The notes: generated by a model from the letters alone, not told the origin. Shown: positions 27,376 through 37,740, counted from the first letter of the stretch. The stretch is 64,000 bases of DNA from Aeromonas lacus (GCF_000764665.1 NZ_JRGM01000147.1:1-64000), one strand, 5' to 3'. A program made the numbers and translations.

Positions 27376-28617
27376 ATGGCAACGCTGACCAAGAAAACCA
27401 ATGCCCCAAAAAAAGTCTTCGCCTTTCGCTGGCAAGGGGTCAACCGCAAAGGACAAAAAGTCTCTGGCGAGCTTCAGGCCGAGAACATTGCCACTGTAAA
27501 GGCCGAGCTGCGCAAGCAGGGCGTCAATGTCACCAAGGTTGCCAAGAAGAGTCAGGGACTCTTCTCCAAGGGCGGCGCCAAGATCAAACCGATGGATATT
27601 GCCATCGTATCGCGCCAGATCACTACCATGCTCTCCGCCGGTGTCCCTCTGGTACAAAGCCTGCAAATCATCGCCCGCAGTCACGAAAAGGCATCCATGC
27701 GCGAACTGATGGGGGAGATAGCCGCCGATGTAGAAACCGGCACCCCCATGTCGGAAGCGCTGCGCCGTCATCCTCTCTATTTCGATGACCTCTATTGCGA
27801 TCTGGTGGAAGCTGGCGAGCAATCCGGCGCACTGGAAACCATCTATGACCGCATCGCCACCTATCGGGAAAAATCGGAAGCACTCAAGTCGAAGATCAAA
27901 AAGGCGATGTTCTACCCAACCATGGTTATCCTGGTTGCGATTGTCGTTACCTCCATCCTGTTGCTGTTCGTCATCCCGCAATTCGAAGATATCTTCAAGA
28001 GCTTTGGCGCCGAGCTGCCGGTGTTCACCCAGTTTGTTATCGGCATCTCCCGCTTTATGCAGAACTGGTGGTATGTCTTCTTTGGTGGCACGGCCCTTGG
28101 CATCTTCCTTTACGTGCGGGCCTGGCGGGCCTCCCAAAAGGTAAAAGACAACACCGACAAGTTCGTCCTCACCATTCCGGTGGTCGGGATGATCCTGCAC
28201 AAAGCAGCCATGGCCCGCTTTGCCCGCACCCTTTCCACCACCTTCTCGGCCGGTATCCCGCTGGTAGATGCACTTATCTCGGCAGCCGGCGCCTCCGGTA
28301 ACTATGTCTATCGCACCGCGGTGATGGCCATTCGCAACGAGGTGGTAGCCGGTATGCAGATCAACGTGGCGATGCGCACCGTCGATCTTTTCCCCGACAT
28401 GGTGATTCAGATGGTAATGATCGGCGAGGAGTCTGGCGCCATAGATGATATGCTCTCCAAGGTCGCCACCATCTTCGAACAGGAGGTAGACGACCTGGTC
28501 GATGGCCTCACCAGCCTGCTGGAACCTCTTATCATGGTAGTTTTGGGGGTACTGGTTGGCGGCATGGTTATCGCTATGTACCTGCCCATCTTCAAACTTG
28601 GCGATGTAGTAGGTTGA
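27376..28617 (+). CDS. tapC: Type IV pilus inner-membrane platform protein TapC (PilC/GspF family)
   Basis: Polytopic inner-membrane protein linking the extension ATPase to pilin assembly. The 413-residue protein has two T2SSF domains (about 75-195 and 280-400), three main hydrophobic segments, and the repeated motifs GVPLVQSL and GIPLVDAL with GEQSGALE and GEESGAID. ATG 27376 is chosen because of AGGA 8 nt upstream; a TTG at 27361 would add five residues. A 147-bp gap separates it from tapB. Confidence 0.94.
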   Translation: MATLTKKTNAPKKVFAFRWQGVNRKGQKVSGELQAENIATVKAELRKQGVNVTKVAKKSQGLFSKGGAKIKPMDIAIVSRQITTMLSAGVPLVQSLQIIARSHEKASMRELMGEIAADVETGTPMSEALRRHPLYFDDLYCDLVEAGEQSGALETIYDRIATYREKSEALKSKIKKAMFYPTMVILVAIVVTSILLLFVIPQFEDIFKSFGAELPVFTQFVIGISRFMQNWWYVFFGGTALGIFLYVRAWRASQKVKDNTDKFVLTIPVVGMILHKAAMARFARTLSTTFSAGIPLVDALISAAGASGNYVYRTAVMAIRNEVVAGMQINVAMRTVDLFPDMVIQMVMIGEESGAIDDMLSKVATIFEQEVDDLVDGLTSLLEPLIMVVLGVLVGGMVIAMYLPIFKLGDVVG

Positions 28618-28678
28618 TTCATGAGGGCATGGCGCCATAGTCATACCCTCCCCCTCATTTAATGACTGACGGTTGGTT

Positions 28679-29551
28679 ATGACACTTCTTCTCGAGCTGG
28701 CTCACGGATTGCCCTGGCTCTACTTCTCGCTGGTTTTTCTCTTCTCCCTGACGATCGGCAGTTTTCTCAACGTAGTGATCCACCGCCTGCCCATCATGCT
28801 GGAACGGGAATGGCAGGCAGAATATCGCAGCTACTTCACCCCTGAGGAAGAGCTAGCATCCCCCCCCCGCTACAACCTGATGGTACCGCGCTCGGCCTGC
28901 CCCCATTGCGGCCATGCCATCACAGCACTGGAAAACATCCCGCTGTTGAGCTGGCTCTGGCTCAAGGGACGCTGCAGTGAGTGCCAAGCCCCTATCTCGG
29001 CCCGCTATCCGCTGGTTGAACTGCTGACAGCCCTGCTCTCGGTGGCCGTAGCCATGGTGATTTCACCGGGTTGGGGTACCCTTGCCGCCCTGCTGCTGAC
29101 TTGGGTATTGGTGGCCCTCACCTTTATCGATCTCGACAAGATGTTGCTGCCAGACCAGCTCACCCTGCCGCTGCTGTGGGGCGGTTTGCTGTTCAACCTG
29201 AGCGGTGGTTATGCACCGCTTGCTGATGCTGTGATCGGTGCCATGGCTGGCTATCTGGTGCTCTGGAGTCTCTACTGGGCTTTCAAACTGCTGACCGGCA
29301 AGGAGGGGATGGGCTATGGCGACTTCAAGTTGCTGGCGGCACTGGGAGCCTGGCTCGGCTGGCAGGCACTGCCGATCATACTGCTGCTCTCATCCTTGGT
29401 CGGAGCCATCATCGGCATCTCGCTCATTGCCTTGCGCAAACACCATCAGGGCAACCCCATTCCCTTTGGCCCCTACCTCGCCATTGCTGGCTGGATTGCG
29501 CTGCTATGGGGCGATACCATCACCCGCTGGTATCTCACCACCATCCTCTGA
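28679..29551 (+). CDS. tapD: Prepilin peptidase / N-methyltransferase TapD
   Basis: Integral membrane aspartyl protease that cleaves leaders of type IV prepilins and type II secretion pseudopilins and N-methylates the new N-terminus; in Aeromonas TapD also serves the general secretion pathway. The 290-residue protein has zinc-type CPHC (about 73-76) and CSEC (about 98-101) pairs, catalytic aspartates in FIDLDKMLLPD (about 150) and GMGYGDFKLL (about 213), and about eight hydrophobic helices. It is followed 17 bp later by coaE. Confidence 0.95.
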   Translation: MTLLLELAHGLPWLYFSLVFLFSLTIGSFLNVVIHRLPIMLEREWQAEYRSYFTPEEELASPPRYNLMVPRSACPHCGHAITALENIPLLSWLWLKGRCSECQAPISARYPLVELLTALLSVAVAMVISPGWGTLAALLLTWVLVALTFIDLDKMLLPDQLTLPLLWGGLLFNLSGGYAPLADAVIGAMAGYLVLWSLYWAFKLLTGKEGMGYGDFKLLAALGAWLGWQALPIILLLSSLVGAIIGISLIALRKHHQGNPIPFGPYLAIAGWIALLWGDTITRWYLTTIL

Positions 29552-29568
29552 GAAAGGCGCTCTGACTC

Positions 29569-30177
29569 ATGTATGTAGTTGCAATAACCGGCGGCATCGG
29601 CAGCGGCAAGACGACGATTGCCAACCAGTTTGCCGAGCTGGGTATCGAAGTCGTGGATGCCGATGTCATTGCCCGCGAGGTCGTTGAGCCCGGCACCCCG
29701 GCTCTCGCAGCCATCGCCGACCACTTTGGCCCTGATGTCATCACCCCCGACGGTCAGCTGGATCGCCGCCGCCTGCGCGAACGGGTCTTCAGTGCCCCAT
29801 CGGCCAAAGCATGGCTCAATGCCCTGCTCCACCCCCTCATTCGCAGCGAGATGCAGCGCCAGTGTGCCGCAGCCCGCTCCCCCTACTGCCTGCTGGTCGT
29901 GCCGCTGCTAGTGGAAAACAAGCTCACCGGCCTGGCAAATAGGGTACTGGTAGTCGATGTGGATGAAGCGACCCAGATCGAGCGCACCTGCCGCCGGGAT
30001 GGCGTTACCGCCGAACAGGCCAAGGCCATCATCGCCGCACAGGCGAGCCGTTCGGAGCGCCTCGCCGCGGCAGATGATGTCATCGAGAACGCCAATGGCA
30101 GCGAAATGGCGATAAAAGCGCGAATTTTAACGCTGCACGAAACATATCTGGCATTTGCCTCTCAACAAGCTGGTTAA
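29569..30177 (+). CDS. coaE: Dephospho-CoA kinase
   Basis: Last step of coenzyme A synthesis, phosphorylating the 3'-OH of dephospho-CoA with ATP. The 202-residue P-loop kinase has GGIGSGKTT at 8-16, the [13 protein letters not shown] substrate motif and a lid region with [17 protein letters not shown]. It is closely packed between tapD and zapD in the conserved order pilin genes-coaE-zapD-yacG. Confidence 0.95.
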   Translation: MYVVAITGGIGSGKTTIANQFAELGIEVVDADVIAREVVEPGTPALAAIADHFGPDVITPDGQLDRRRLRERVFSAPSAKAWLNALLHPLIRSEMQRQCAAARSPYCLLVVPLLVENKLTGLANRVLVVDVDEATQIERTCRRDGVTAEQAKAIIAAQASRSERLAAADDVIENANGSEMAIKARILTLHETYLAFASQQAG

Positions 30178-30221
30178 CTGTGAGTACACTAGGCCGGATT
30201 TATGGCTGGCCAGGATTAGGC

Positions 30222-30944
30222 ATGATTTACGATTTCCCCCTCAATGAAAAAAGCCGGACCTATCTTCGTCTGGAATCCCTGTTTTCCCAGATCCGCGACA
30301 ATCTGGAGAACGACCAGCCCTGGGCTCATATCGCCTTCTTCAAAGGGTTGTTCGATCTGCAGGAGCTGCTGGAGCGTGGTGACCTGCGTGCCGACCTGAT
30401 CAAGGATCTCGAGCGTCTCAGCCAGCGCCTGAGCCACTGGGCCAGCCTGCCCGACGTCGATCTGGAGCAGATCAAGCAGATGCAGCACGAGAGCAGCCAG
30501 CTCTCTCGCAGCCTGCTCAACTCCCCACGTCCCGGCGCTCGCCTGAAAGAGGATCGCCTGCTCGGCTCCATCCGTCAGCGCTTCTCCATCCCGGGTGGTC
30601 TGTGTGCCTTCGACGTACCGCAGTTGCACCACTGGCTCGGTACGCCAGCCATCACCCGTCATCAGCAAATGCAGCTGTGGCTGAGCGACATCACCCTGCT
30701 GATGAATGCCATCACCCTGTTGCTGCGCCTGTGGCGCGAATCAGGCAGTTTCAGCGAGCAGGTTGCGACCAATGGTTTCTTTCAGGATACCGCCGAGAGC
30801 GCCGAGCTTATCCGCATCAAGCTGCCAGGCAATCTCTGCTGCTACCCCACCCTGAGCGGCCACAAGAACCGCTTTGCGCTGCGCTTCCTGCCAACCGGCG
30901 AACAGCCGATTGGCGATGTGCCATTCCAGCTCGCCTGCTGCTAA
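30222..30944 (+). CDS. zapD: Cell division protein ZapD (FtsZ-associated)
   Basis: Cytoplasmic FtsZ-bundling factor that cross-links protofilaments at the Z ring. The 240-residue protein is all-helical in appearance and matches family signatures such as the N-terminal FPLNEKSRTYLRLE, RQRFSIPGG, and the C-terminal SGHKNRFALRF...FQLACC. ATG 30222 is selected: AGGA lies 7 nt upstream and the protein then aligns with E. coli ZapD; a GTG at 30180 would add an unrelated extension. It is 44 bp after coaE. Confidence 0.93.
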   Translation: MIYDFPLNEKSRTYLRLESLFSQIRDNLENDQPWAHIAFFKGLFDLQELLERGDLRADLIKDLERLSQRLSHWASLPDVDLEQIKQMQHESSQLSRSLLNSPRPGARLKEDRLLGSIRQRFSIPGGLCAFDVPQLHHWLGTPAITRHQQMQLWLSDITLLMNAITLLLRLWRESGSFSEQVATNGFFQDTAESAELIRIKLPGNLCCYPTLSGHKNRFALRFLPTGEQPIGDVPFQLACC

Positions 30945-30953
30945 GGAGTGCTT

Positions 30954-31148
30954 ATGGTCACCAAGGTAAAGTGCCCGACCTGCCAGAGCGAAGTGGAATG
31001 GGGCCCGCAGAGCCCGTTTCGCCCTTTCTGCAGCAAGCGCTGCCAGCTGATCGATCTCGGCGAGTGGGCCGATGAAGAGAAGCGGATCCCCGGGGAGATC
31101 AACCCGGACCTGCTGCCAGAGCCGGAAGAGGGTGACCAGTGGCTATAA
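30954..31148 (+). CDS. yacG: DNA gyrase inhibitor / zinc protein YacG
   Basis: A 64-residue zinc-binding protein that binds GyrB and inhibits gyrase in E. coli. Four cysteines at 7, 10, 26 and 30 form the CPTC...FCSKRC site, and the C-terminus is acidic. ATG 30954 has a strong AAGGAG 5 nt upstream. It follows zapD by 9 bp and ends in a terminator shared with convergent mutT. Confidence 0.93.
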   Translation: MVTKVKCPTCQSEVEWGPQSPFRPFCSKRCQLIDLGEWADEEKRIPGEINPDLLPEPEEGDQWL

Positions 31149-31176
31149 GCCTACGGCCTCTCGCCTCTGCCAAATG

Positions 31177-31202
31177 AAAAAAGGGCCAATTGGCCCTTTT
31201 TT
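31177..31202. terminator. Bidirectional terminator between yacG and mutT
   Basis: Perfect palindrome AAAAAAGGGCCAAT / ATTGGCCCTTTTTT between convergent genes. Confidence 0.92.
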
Positions 31203-31221
31203 ATAGCTAGATAACGGCAGG

Positions 31222-31626
31222 TTACACCTGAACCGCCTGCAGACGCGCCACAATCGGGCCGTTGGCATCGGGGAAGTGGTAGTTGTGCAGTTCGGCAACC
31301 GGCACCCACAAACACTCCTGACCCTCTTTGCCGAAGGGCTCACCGCTGAAACGGGTCACTTTCCAGATATCGAGTAGTACCTGCTTCTCAGGGTAGTCGT
31401 GATGCAGCTCCATGAAGGGGGCACAATCCTGCACCCGGATCCCGATCTCTTCCCACAGCTCCCGATCCAGCGCTGTCAGCAGATCCTCACCGGACTCCAC
31501 CTTGCCACCGGGAAACTCCCAGCGATCCCCCTGATGACGGTCGGAAGAGCGCTTGGCAATGAAGATATCGCCCTGTTCGTTCTCGATGACGCCAACAGCC
31601 ACCCAGATCCGTTTTTTCTGTTCCAT
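31222..31626 (-). CDS. mutT: 8-oxo-dGTP diphosphatase MutT
   Basis: Sanitises the nucleotide pool by hydrolysing 8-oxo-dGTP, preventing A:T to C:G transversions. The 134-residue Nudix protein has the box at residues 41-63 with Gly41, Glu47, Arg55-Glu56 and Glu59-Glu60 all in place. It lies downstream of secA as in E. coli, separated by a hairpin. Confidence 0.95.
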   Translation of the reverse strand: MEQKKRIWVAVGVIENEQGDIFIAKRSSDRHQGDRWEFPGGKVESGEDLLTALDRELWEEIGIRVQDCAPFMELHHDYPEKQVLLDIWKVTRFSGEPFGKEGQECLWVPVAELHNYHFPDANGPIVARLQAVQV

Positions 31627-31660
31627 CTCTTACCTCTGTTCGCTTGTTGCCACCAATAAC

Positions 31661-31684
31661 AAGGCGGGCACTGGGCCCGCCTTT
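31661..31684 (-). terminator. Terminator-like hairpin after secA
   Basis: Stem AAGGCGGGC / GCCCGCCTT with a short loop, 17 bp after the secA stop. The T-tract on the minus strand is weak (TTGTTATT), so some read-through into mutT is possible. Confidence 0.65.
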
Positions 31685-31700
31685 TATGGCATCGGGTCGA

Positions 31701-34421
31701 TCAGGTCAACTGACCGTGGCAATGCTTGTACTTCTTGCCGGAGCCGCACGGGCAGGGATCGTTGCGACCGACCTTCTGCTCGTCGCGCACGAAGGTAGTG
31801 TGACCCTCGGCAGCACTTTCCTCTTCGTCCGCCAGCTGGTTCTCAGCGGCAGCGTGGGTGTAGGTGCGGGGGGCAGACTCGGCCTGCTGGCGCTGCTGCT
31901 CTTCCATCGCCTCTACATCGCGCTCCTGCACCTGAACCCGGCTCAGGATGCTGACCACGTCGCGCTTGAGGGTTTCCAGCATCTGGGTGAACAGATCGAA
32001 GGATTCGCGCTTGTACTCCTGCTTGGGGTTCTTCTGGGCGTAGCCGCGCAGATGGATGCCCTGACGCAGGTGGTCCATGGCCGCCAGATGCTCTTTCCAG
32101 AGGCCATCCAGAGTCTGCAGCATCACCGCTTTCTCGAAGTTGCGCAGCACCTCTTTGCCAACCAGCTCTTCCTTGTGGGCATAGAGCTTGGTGGCTTCGT
32201 CCAGAATGCGCTCGCGCAGCTTCTCTTCGTACAGCTTGTCATCTTCCGCCAGCCACTGCTGCAGGGGCAGATCCAGCGCGAAGTCGGCCTTCAGGCGAGC
32301 TTCCAGACCCGGCACATCCCACATCTCCTCCAGAGACTGGGGCGGGATGTACTCGTCAATAATGGCGCCATAGACGTCATCGCGGATAACGTGAATGGTC
32401 TCGGAGATGTCGTTGGTGTCCAGCAACTCGTTGCGCTGCTCGTAAACCACCTTACGCTGGTCGTTGGCCACGTCGTCAAACTCCAGCAAGCTCTTGCGGA
32501 TGTCGAAGTTGCGACCTTCCACCTTGCGCTGGGCATTTTCAATCGCCTTGGTCACCCACGGGTGCTCGATGGCCTCACCCTCTTCCATGCCCAGCTTCTT
32601 CATCATGCCGGTCACGCGATCGGAGGCGAAGATCCGCATCAGGGTATCTTCCATGGAGAGATAGAAACGGGAGGAGCCCGGGTCACCCTGACGACCGGAA
32701 CGGCCGCGCAGCTGGTTGTCGATACGACGGGATTCGTGACGTTCGGTACCGATGATATGCAGACCGCCAGCAGCCAGCACTGCATCGTGACGCACCTGCC
32801 AGGCCGCTTTGAGCTCGGCAACCTGAGCCTCGGTCGGATTCTCCAGCTTGGCGATCTCCGCCTGCCAGTTGCCCCCGAGCACTATGTCGGTACCACGACC
32901 CGCCATGTTGGTGGCGATGGTGACCGCGCCAGTCTGGCCAGCCTGAGCGACGATCTCCGCTTCCATGGCGTGGAACTTGGCGTTCAGCACCTGGTGCGGG
33001 ATCTTCTCCTTGTTGAGAATGCCGGAGAGCAGCTCGGAGTTTTCGATGGAAACGGTACCCACCAGCACCGGCTGGCCGCGCTCCACGCATTCGCGGATGT
33101 CCTTGACGATGGCGGCATACTTCTCGTTGGCGGTCAGGTAGACCAGATCGCCCATGTCCTTGCGCACCATCGGCTTGTTGGTCGGGATAACCACGGTATC
33201 CAGGCCATAAATCTGCTGGAATTCAAAGGCTTCGGTATCAGCTGTACCGGTCATGCCCGCCAGCTTGTTGTAGAGACGGAAGTAGTTCTGGAAGGTGATG
33301 GAAGCCAGAGTCTGGTTTTCGTTCTGGATCTTGACCCCTTCCTTCGCCTCGACCGCCTGATGCAGACCATCAGACCAGCGACGACCCGGCATGGTACGGC
33401 CGGTATGCTCGTCTACAATGACGATCTCGTCCTTCTGCACAATGTAGTCGACGTTGCGCTCAAACAGGGTATGGGCGCGCAGACCGGCGTTGACGTGGTG
33501 CAGCAGGCTGATGTTGGTGGCGGAGAACAGGGAGTCGTTCTCGTCGAGCAGCCCCTCTTTCTTGAGCAGCTCTTCCACGAAGATCTGGCCGTTTTCGGTC
33601 AGCAGCGCCTGACGGTTCTTCTCGTCTACCGTGTAGTGACCGTCGCCGGTGTACTCCTCGGTATCTTCCTTGTCCTGCTTGACCAGCAGCGGGATCAGCT
33701 TGTTGACGCGAATATAGAGCTCGGAGCTGTCTTCGGCCGGGCCGGAGATGATGAGCGGGGTACGGGCTTCATCGATGAGTACCGAGTCCACCTCATCCAC
33801 CAGCGCGTAGTTGAGCGGACGCTGGACGCGCTGCTCGGGCGAGAACGCCATGTTGTCGCGCAGGTAGTCGAAACCGAATTCGTTGTTGGTACCGTAGGTG
33901 ATGTCGGCCGCATAGGCGTCACGCTTCTGGGACGCATCCATGCCCGGCACGTTGCACGCAACGGTCATGCCGAGGAAGGAGAACAGCGGGCGGTTTGCCT
34001 CGGCGTCACGCTTGGCCAGGTAGTCGTTCACGGTCACGACGTGGACGCCACGGCCGCTCAGGGCATTCAGGTAAGCCGGCAGGGTCGCGGTCAGGGTCTT
34101 ACCCTCACCGGTTTTCATTTCAGCGATGCGGTTGGAGTTCAGCACCATGCCGCCGATCAGCTGCACGTCGAAGTGACGCATGCCAAATACACGCTTGGAG
34201 GCTTCGCGCACAGTGGCGAACGCTTCCGGCAGCAGCTGCTCCAGGGTCTCGCCCTGCTCCAGACGCTGACGGTACTCTGCCGTCTTGGCCTGCAGCTCGG
34301 CATCCGAGAGAGCCTCGAACTGCGGCTCCATGGCATTGATCTGTTTTACAATTTTGCGCAAAGCCTTGAGCGTTCTGTCGTTCCGGCTGCCGATAATCTT
34401 GGTAAGCAGTGTGCTAATCAT
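31701..34421 (-). CDS. secA: Preprotein translocase ATPase SecA
   Basis: Motor ATPase that drives post-translational export through SecYEG. The 906-residue protein contains Walker A MKTGEGKT (about residue 102-109), [16 protein letters not shown], the PPXD and helical scaffold regions, and the C-terminal zinc finger [14 protein letters not shown] that binds SecB. ATG 34421 starts MISTLLTKI like homologues; a TTG at 34430 is rejected. Upstream is an M23 peptidase gene rather than the SecM arrest-peptide gene found in E. coli. Confidence 0.97.
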   Translation of the reverse strand: MISTLLTKIIGSRNDRTLKALRKIVKQINAMEPQFEALSDAELQAKTAEYRQRLEQGETLEQLLPEAFATVREASKRVFGMRHFDVQLIGGMVLNSNRIAEMKTGEGKTLTATLPAYLNALSGRGVHVVTVNDYLAKRDAEANRPLFSFLGMTVACNVPGMDASQKRDAYAADITYGTNNEFGFDYLRDNMAFSPEQRVQRPLNYALVDEVDSVLIDEARTPLIISGPAEDSSELYIRVNKLIPLLVKQDKEDTEEYTGDGHYTVDEKNRQALLTENGQIFVEELLKKEGLLDENDSLFSATNISLLHHVNAGLRAHTLFERNVDYIVQKDEIVIVDEHTGRTMPGRRWSDGLHQAVEAKEGVKIQNENQTLASITFQNYFRLYNKLAGMTGTADTEAFEFQQIYGLDTVVIPTNKPMVRKDMGDLVYLTANEKYAAIVKDIRECVERGQPVLVGTVSIENSELLSGILNKEKIPHQVLNAKFHAMEAEIVAQAGQTGAVTIATNMAGRGTDIVLGGNWQAEIAKLENPTEAQVAELKAAWQVRHDAVLAAGGLHIIGTERHESRRIDNQLRGRSGRQGDPGSSRFYLSMEDTLMRIFASDRVTGMMKKLGMEEGEAIEHPWVTKAIENAQRKVEGRNFDIRKSLLEFDDVANDQRKVVYEQRNELLDTNDISETIHVIRDDVYGAIIDEYIPPQSLEEMWDVPGLEARLKADFALDLPLQQWLAEDDKLYEEKLRERILDEATKLYAHKEELVGKEVLRNFEKAVMLQTLDGLWKEHLAAMDHLRQGIHLRGYAQKNPKQEYKRESFDLFTQMLETLKRDVVSILSRVQVQERDVEAMEEQQRQQAESAPRTYTHAAAENQLADEEESAAEGHTTFVRDEQKVGRNDPCPCGSGKKYKHCHGQLT

Positions 34422-34480
34422 GGGTACCAACTATTTCTGGTTATATAAAGCGTTCCGTCACTGGAACCTGAAGAAAAAAC

Positions 34481-35386
34481 CTAACCCCGGCTGGCACTGA
34501 GAAAGCGTGCGGGGTTTACCTGACGACCATCTTTCAACACTTCGTAATGCAAATGGACCCCGGTCGCGCGACCGGTGCGTCCCATCAAGGCAATCTTCTG
34601 TCCCTGATCAACCAGGGTGCCCACCTCGACCAGCAACTTGGAGTTGTGGGCATAGCGGGTGACCAGACCATTGCCATGATTAATCTCCACCATGTTGCCA
34701 AATTCCGGATGACGGCCGGCCCAGCTGACAATGCCAGGCCCTGTAGCCAAAATAGGGGTCCCGGGTTTGCCACGGTAATCCACCCCTTTGTGCATCTTGG
34801 CACGCCCGTTGAACGGATCGACCCGTCCACCAAAGCCGGACGAGACCCAAACTCGCTCCTGCTTGACCGGCGTGCCGGAAATAAAACCGGCATCGGTGAT
34901 ATGGTGATTCATGATGAAAGATTCAAGTACCGACAGCTGCTCTTCCCGACTGCTGAGCTGTTGGCTGAGATGTTTCATGGAGGCTTGCAGCTCGTTGAGG
35001 CTCACTTCCAGATCTTCATCGTAAGAGGGGCCGCCCATCGGGGGCAGCTCTTTGAAATTGAACTCTTCGGGATCGAGGTCGGCCTGCTCGGTCAGTCGTT
35101 CACCAAGAGCATTCAGACGGCCAAGCTGCCCCTGCATGGTGCCCACCTGGGCTGCCAGCATCGCCAGCTGCTCGCGGGCCTCATCGCCGCTCTGGTCTAC
35201 GGAACGCTGTTCGGCCATGGCCAGCGCCACTTCCAGCGCGTCCATCTTCTGCTGCCAGCTCTGCCAGAGCCAGCCGCCGCCAAGGGCCAACAGGGAGAAA
35301 ACAATACCGCCGACCCATGCCAGACGTTGTTTTGGTAAGTGCAACCTGCGTCGCTGCTTGCCGTGGAGGATCAGGGTAATGCTCAT
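34481..35386 (-). CDS. Inner-membrane-anchored M23 peptidoglycan endopeptidase
   Basis: Probable murein hydrolase or hydrolase regulator acting in the periplasm. The 301-residue protein has a short basic cytoplasmic N-terminus, one TM helix (about 24-44), a coiled coil (about 45-150) and a C-terminal LytM/M23 domain. Metal ligands appear intact: HKGVD (His and Asp) and HLHYE (HxH). This suggests an active enzyme, unlike EnvC/NlpD-type degenerate domains. It lies between lpxC (140 bp downstream of it) and secA (59 bp gap), in the place of secM. Confidence 0.88.
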   Translation of the reverse strand: MSITLILHGKQRRRLHLPKQRLAWVGGIVFSLLALGGGWLWQSWQQKMDALEVALAMAEQRSVDQSGDEAREQLAMLAAQVGTMQGQLGRLNALGERLTEQADLDPEEFNFKELPPMGGPSYDEDLEVSLNELQASMKHLSQQLSSREEQLSVLESFIMNHHITDAGFISGTPVKQERVWVSSGFGGRVDPFNGRAKMHKGVDYRGKPGTPILATGPGIVSWAGRHPEFGNMVEINHGNGLVTRYAHNSKLLVEVGTLVDQGQKIALMGRTGRATGVHLHYEVLKDGRQVNPARFLSASRG

Positions 35387-35479
35387 AGAAATCAGTCTGC
35401 TCGGTCAGGTGCGGCCATGGGCCTGCACGGGAAATAAAACCGGGAGATAGTCGGTATTAAAGGATGGAGTGAACAAATG

Positions 35480-35516
35480 ACGGAACGTCGGTGCGGAGAG
35501 GGGACCGACGTTCCGT
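35480..35516 (-). terminator. Perfect 13-bp inverted repeat after lpxC (terminator without U-tract, or protein site)
   Basis: ACGGAACGTCGGT at 35480..35492 is exactly complementary to ACCGACGTTCCGT at 35504..35516, with an 11-base loop. It starts about 10 bp after the lpxC stop. No T-run follows on the minus strand. Confidence 0.55.
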
Positions 35517-35526
35517 TGCACAGCTA

Positions 35527-36450
35527 TCAGGCCAGAACCAGACCGTTATCGTAGTAAGCGATAGGCGCTTTGTCGCCCTCACCCTCGAAGGTCACCAGTT
35601 CCCAAGCCTCCTGCTCGGCCAGCAGGGCACGCAGCAGTTTGTTGTTCAGGGCATGCCCTGTCTTGTAAGCGCGGAACTCACCGATAATGCTGCGGTTGCA
35701 CATATAGAGGTCACCGATTGCATCCAGCATCTTGTGCTTGACGAACTCGTCCTCGTAACGCAGACCATCTTCGTTCAGAACCCGGTAGTCATCCAGCACC
35801 ACGGCGTTTTCCAAGCTTCCGCCCAGCGCCAGGTTCTGGGAACGCAGGTACTCGATATCACGCATGAACCCGAAAGTACGGGCTCGGCTGATCTCTTTCA
35901 CGAAGGAGGCACCGGAGAAATCCAGTACACAACGCTGGTTGCGCCCTTCAAAGACCGGATGCTGGAAATCGATCTCGAGATCCATCTTGAAGCCATTGCG
36001 ATAGGGGTGGAATTCCGCCCACTTGTCGCCATCTTCAACCCGGATGCTCTTCTTGATCCGCACAAACTGCTTGGCAGCATTTTGCTCACGGATCCCGACT
36101 TCCTGCAGCAGGTAGATAAAGGGATGCGCGCTGCCGTCCATTACCGGGATCTCGGGCGCGTCAACCTCGACGTAGAGGTTGTCGATCCCCATCCCGGCCA
36201 ACGCGGCGGAGAGGTGCTCAATGGTAGAGACACGCACGCCGGCTTCGTTGACCAGAGCGGTACAGAGCACGGTATCACGCACCTGATCGGCATTGGCTGG
36301 CAGCTCCACCACAGGATTCAGGTCGGTACGCAAGTAAACGATCCCTGTATTCACAGGAGCCGGACGGAATGTCATGGTGACTTTCCGGCCCGAATGCAGG
36401 CCGACGCCAGTCGCCTGAACACTCGTTTTCAAGGTTCTTTGTCTAATCAT
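35527..36450 (-). CDS. lpxC: UDP-3-O-acyl-N-acetylglucosamine deacetylase LpxC
   Basis: Committed step of lipid A synthesis; a zinc deacetylase in the cytoplasm. The 307-residue protein carries the zinc ligands His79 ([10 protein letters not shown]), His239 and Asp243 ([12 protein letters not shown]) and the catalytic His266 (TGHALNN). It is the last gene of the dcw region, 99 bp downstream of ftsZ, as in E. coli. FtsH-dependent turnover through its C-terminal tail (ending NGLVLA) is plausible because that tail is conserved in the family. Confidence 0.97.
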   Translation of the reverse strand: MIRQRTLKTSVQATGVGLHSGRKVTMTFRPAPVNTGIVYLRTDLNPVVELPANADQVRDTVLCTALVNEAGVRVSTIEHLSAALAGMGIDNLYVEVDAPEIPVMDGSAHPFIYLLQEVGIREQNAAKQFVRIKKSIRVEDGDKWAEFHPYRNGFKMDLEIDFQHPVFEGRNQRCVLDFSGASFVKEISRARTFGFMRDIEYLRSQNLALGGSLENAVVLDDYRVLNEDGLRYEDEFVKHKMLDAIGDLYMCNRSIIGEFRAYKTGHALNNKLLRALLAEQEAWELVTFEGEGDKAPIAYYDNGLVLA

Positions 36451-36549
36451 GGGTGTACCCTAAACAGCTTAAAATCCGGACCAGATGGTCGTTGGCAGAC
36501 CATCTTAGCACATTCCTTAAGCAACAGACAAACACGCCTCATAAGAGAC

Positions 36550-37701
36550 TTAGTCTGCCTGCTTGCGCAGGAACGCCGGAATATCCAGATAATCCGGTTC
36601 ACGACGGGCTTGCGGCTCGGCGTTAACCACCTTGGCCGGAGCTTCGTCCATCACGCGGCCCTGCATCATGTCGCTAACCAGCGGCTGACGTACCGGGCGC
36701 TCTTGCACCTGGCTGCTCTTGACCAGAGTGATGTCCGGCTTGCGCTCGGCACCGATACCGGTCGCAACCACGGTCACACGCAGTTCGTCGTGCATTTCCG
36801 GATCGATTACGGTACCCACTACCACAGTAGCGTTCTCGGAGGCGAAGGCCTTGACCGCGTTACCGACGGTTTCGAACTCTTCGATGGTCATGTCCATGCC
36901 GGCGGTGATGTTGACCAGGATGCCACGGGCACCGGCCAGATCCACGTCTTCCAGCAGCGGGCTGGAGATAGCCTTCTCGGCAGCTTCTTCGGCACGGTCA
37001 TCACCGGAGGCTGAACCGGTACCCATCATGGCGGTACCCATTTCGCGCATAACGGTACGCACGTCCGCAAAGTCGACGTTGATCAGGCCAGGACGGGTGA
37101 TCAGCTCGGCAATGCCCTGTACCGCGCCAAGCAGCACATCGTTGGCAGCCTTGAAGGCATCCAGCAGGGAGATACCGCGACCCAGCACCTTCAGCAACTT
37201 GTCGTTGGGGATGGTGATCAGGGAGTCGACGTTCTTGGAGAGCTCTTCGATACCGTGCGCAGCAAAGCCCATCCGCTTCTTCCCTTCGAAGGAGAACGGC
37301 TTGGTCACCACAGCAACGGTCAGGATGCCCATTTCGCGAGCCACTTCAGCCACAATCGGCGCAGCACCGGTACCGGTACCACCGCCCATACCGGCAGCGA
37401 TGAACACCATGTCGGAACCGGTCAGCAGCTCACGCAGCGCTTCACGATCTTCCATGGCCGCGTCACGACCCACTTCCGGATTGGCGCCAGCACCCAGTCC
37501 CTTGGTGATGCCACCGCCGATCTGCAGAGTAGTGTTGGCACTGGAGTTGCGCAGTGCCTGGGCGTCGGTGTTGACGGTAATAAACTCGACACCTTCGATG
37601 TTTTGACGAACCATGTGTTCGACAGCGTTGCCGCCGCCGCCACCTACACCGATCACTTTAATGACGGCTTCGTCAGTGTGGCTATCCATAAATTCAAACA
37701 T
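36550..37701 (-). CDS. ftsZ: Cell division GTPase FtsZ
   Basis: Tubulin homologue that forms the Z ring. The 383-residue protein has GTP-binding GVGGGGGNAVEHM near the N-terminus, the tubulin signature GGGTGTGAAP, the T7 loop NVDFADVRTVM, and the conserved C-terminal peptide DYLDIPAFLRKQAD that binds FtsA, ZipA and ZapD. It lies 39 bp after ftsA at the end of the division gene series. Confidence 0.98.
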   Translation of the reverse strand: MFEFMDSHTDEAVIKVIGVGGGGGNAVEHMVRQNIEGVEFITVNTDAQALRNSSANTTLQIGGGITKGLGAGANPEVGRDAAMEDREALRELLTGSDMVFIAAGMGGGTGTGAAPIVAEVAREMGILTVAVVTKPFSFEGKKRMGFAAHGIEELSKNVDSLITIPNDKLLKVLGRGISLLDAFKAANDVLLGAVQGIAELITRPGLINVDFADVRTVMREMGTAMMGTGSASGDDRAEEAAEKAISSPLLEDVDLAGARGILVNITAGMDMTIEEFETVGNAVKAFASENATVVVGTVIDPEMHDELRVTVVATGIGAERKPDITLVKSSQVQERPVRQPLVSDMMQGRVMDEAPAKVVNAEPQARREPDYLDIPAFLRKQAD

Positions 37702-37740
37702 GTTGTCTCTCCGCTTTATTTGCCTGACTCAGCAAAATTC

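Noticed and set aside
31644..34448. Plus-strand open frame of 934 codons
   Set aside because: Antisense shadow of secA.
34422..34480. A secM gene before secA
   Set aside because: Only 59 bp lie between the M23 gene and secA, too short for SecM, and no arrest motif was recognised.
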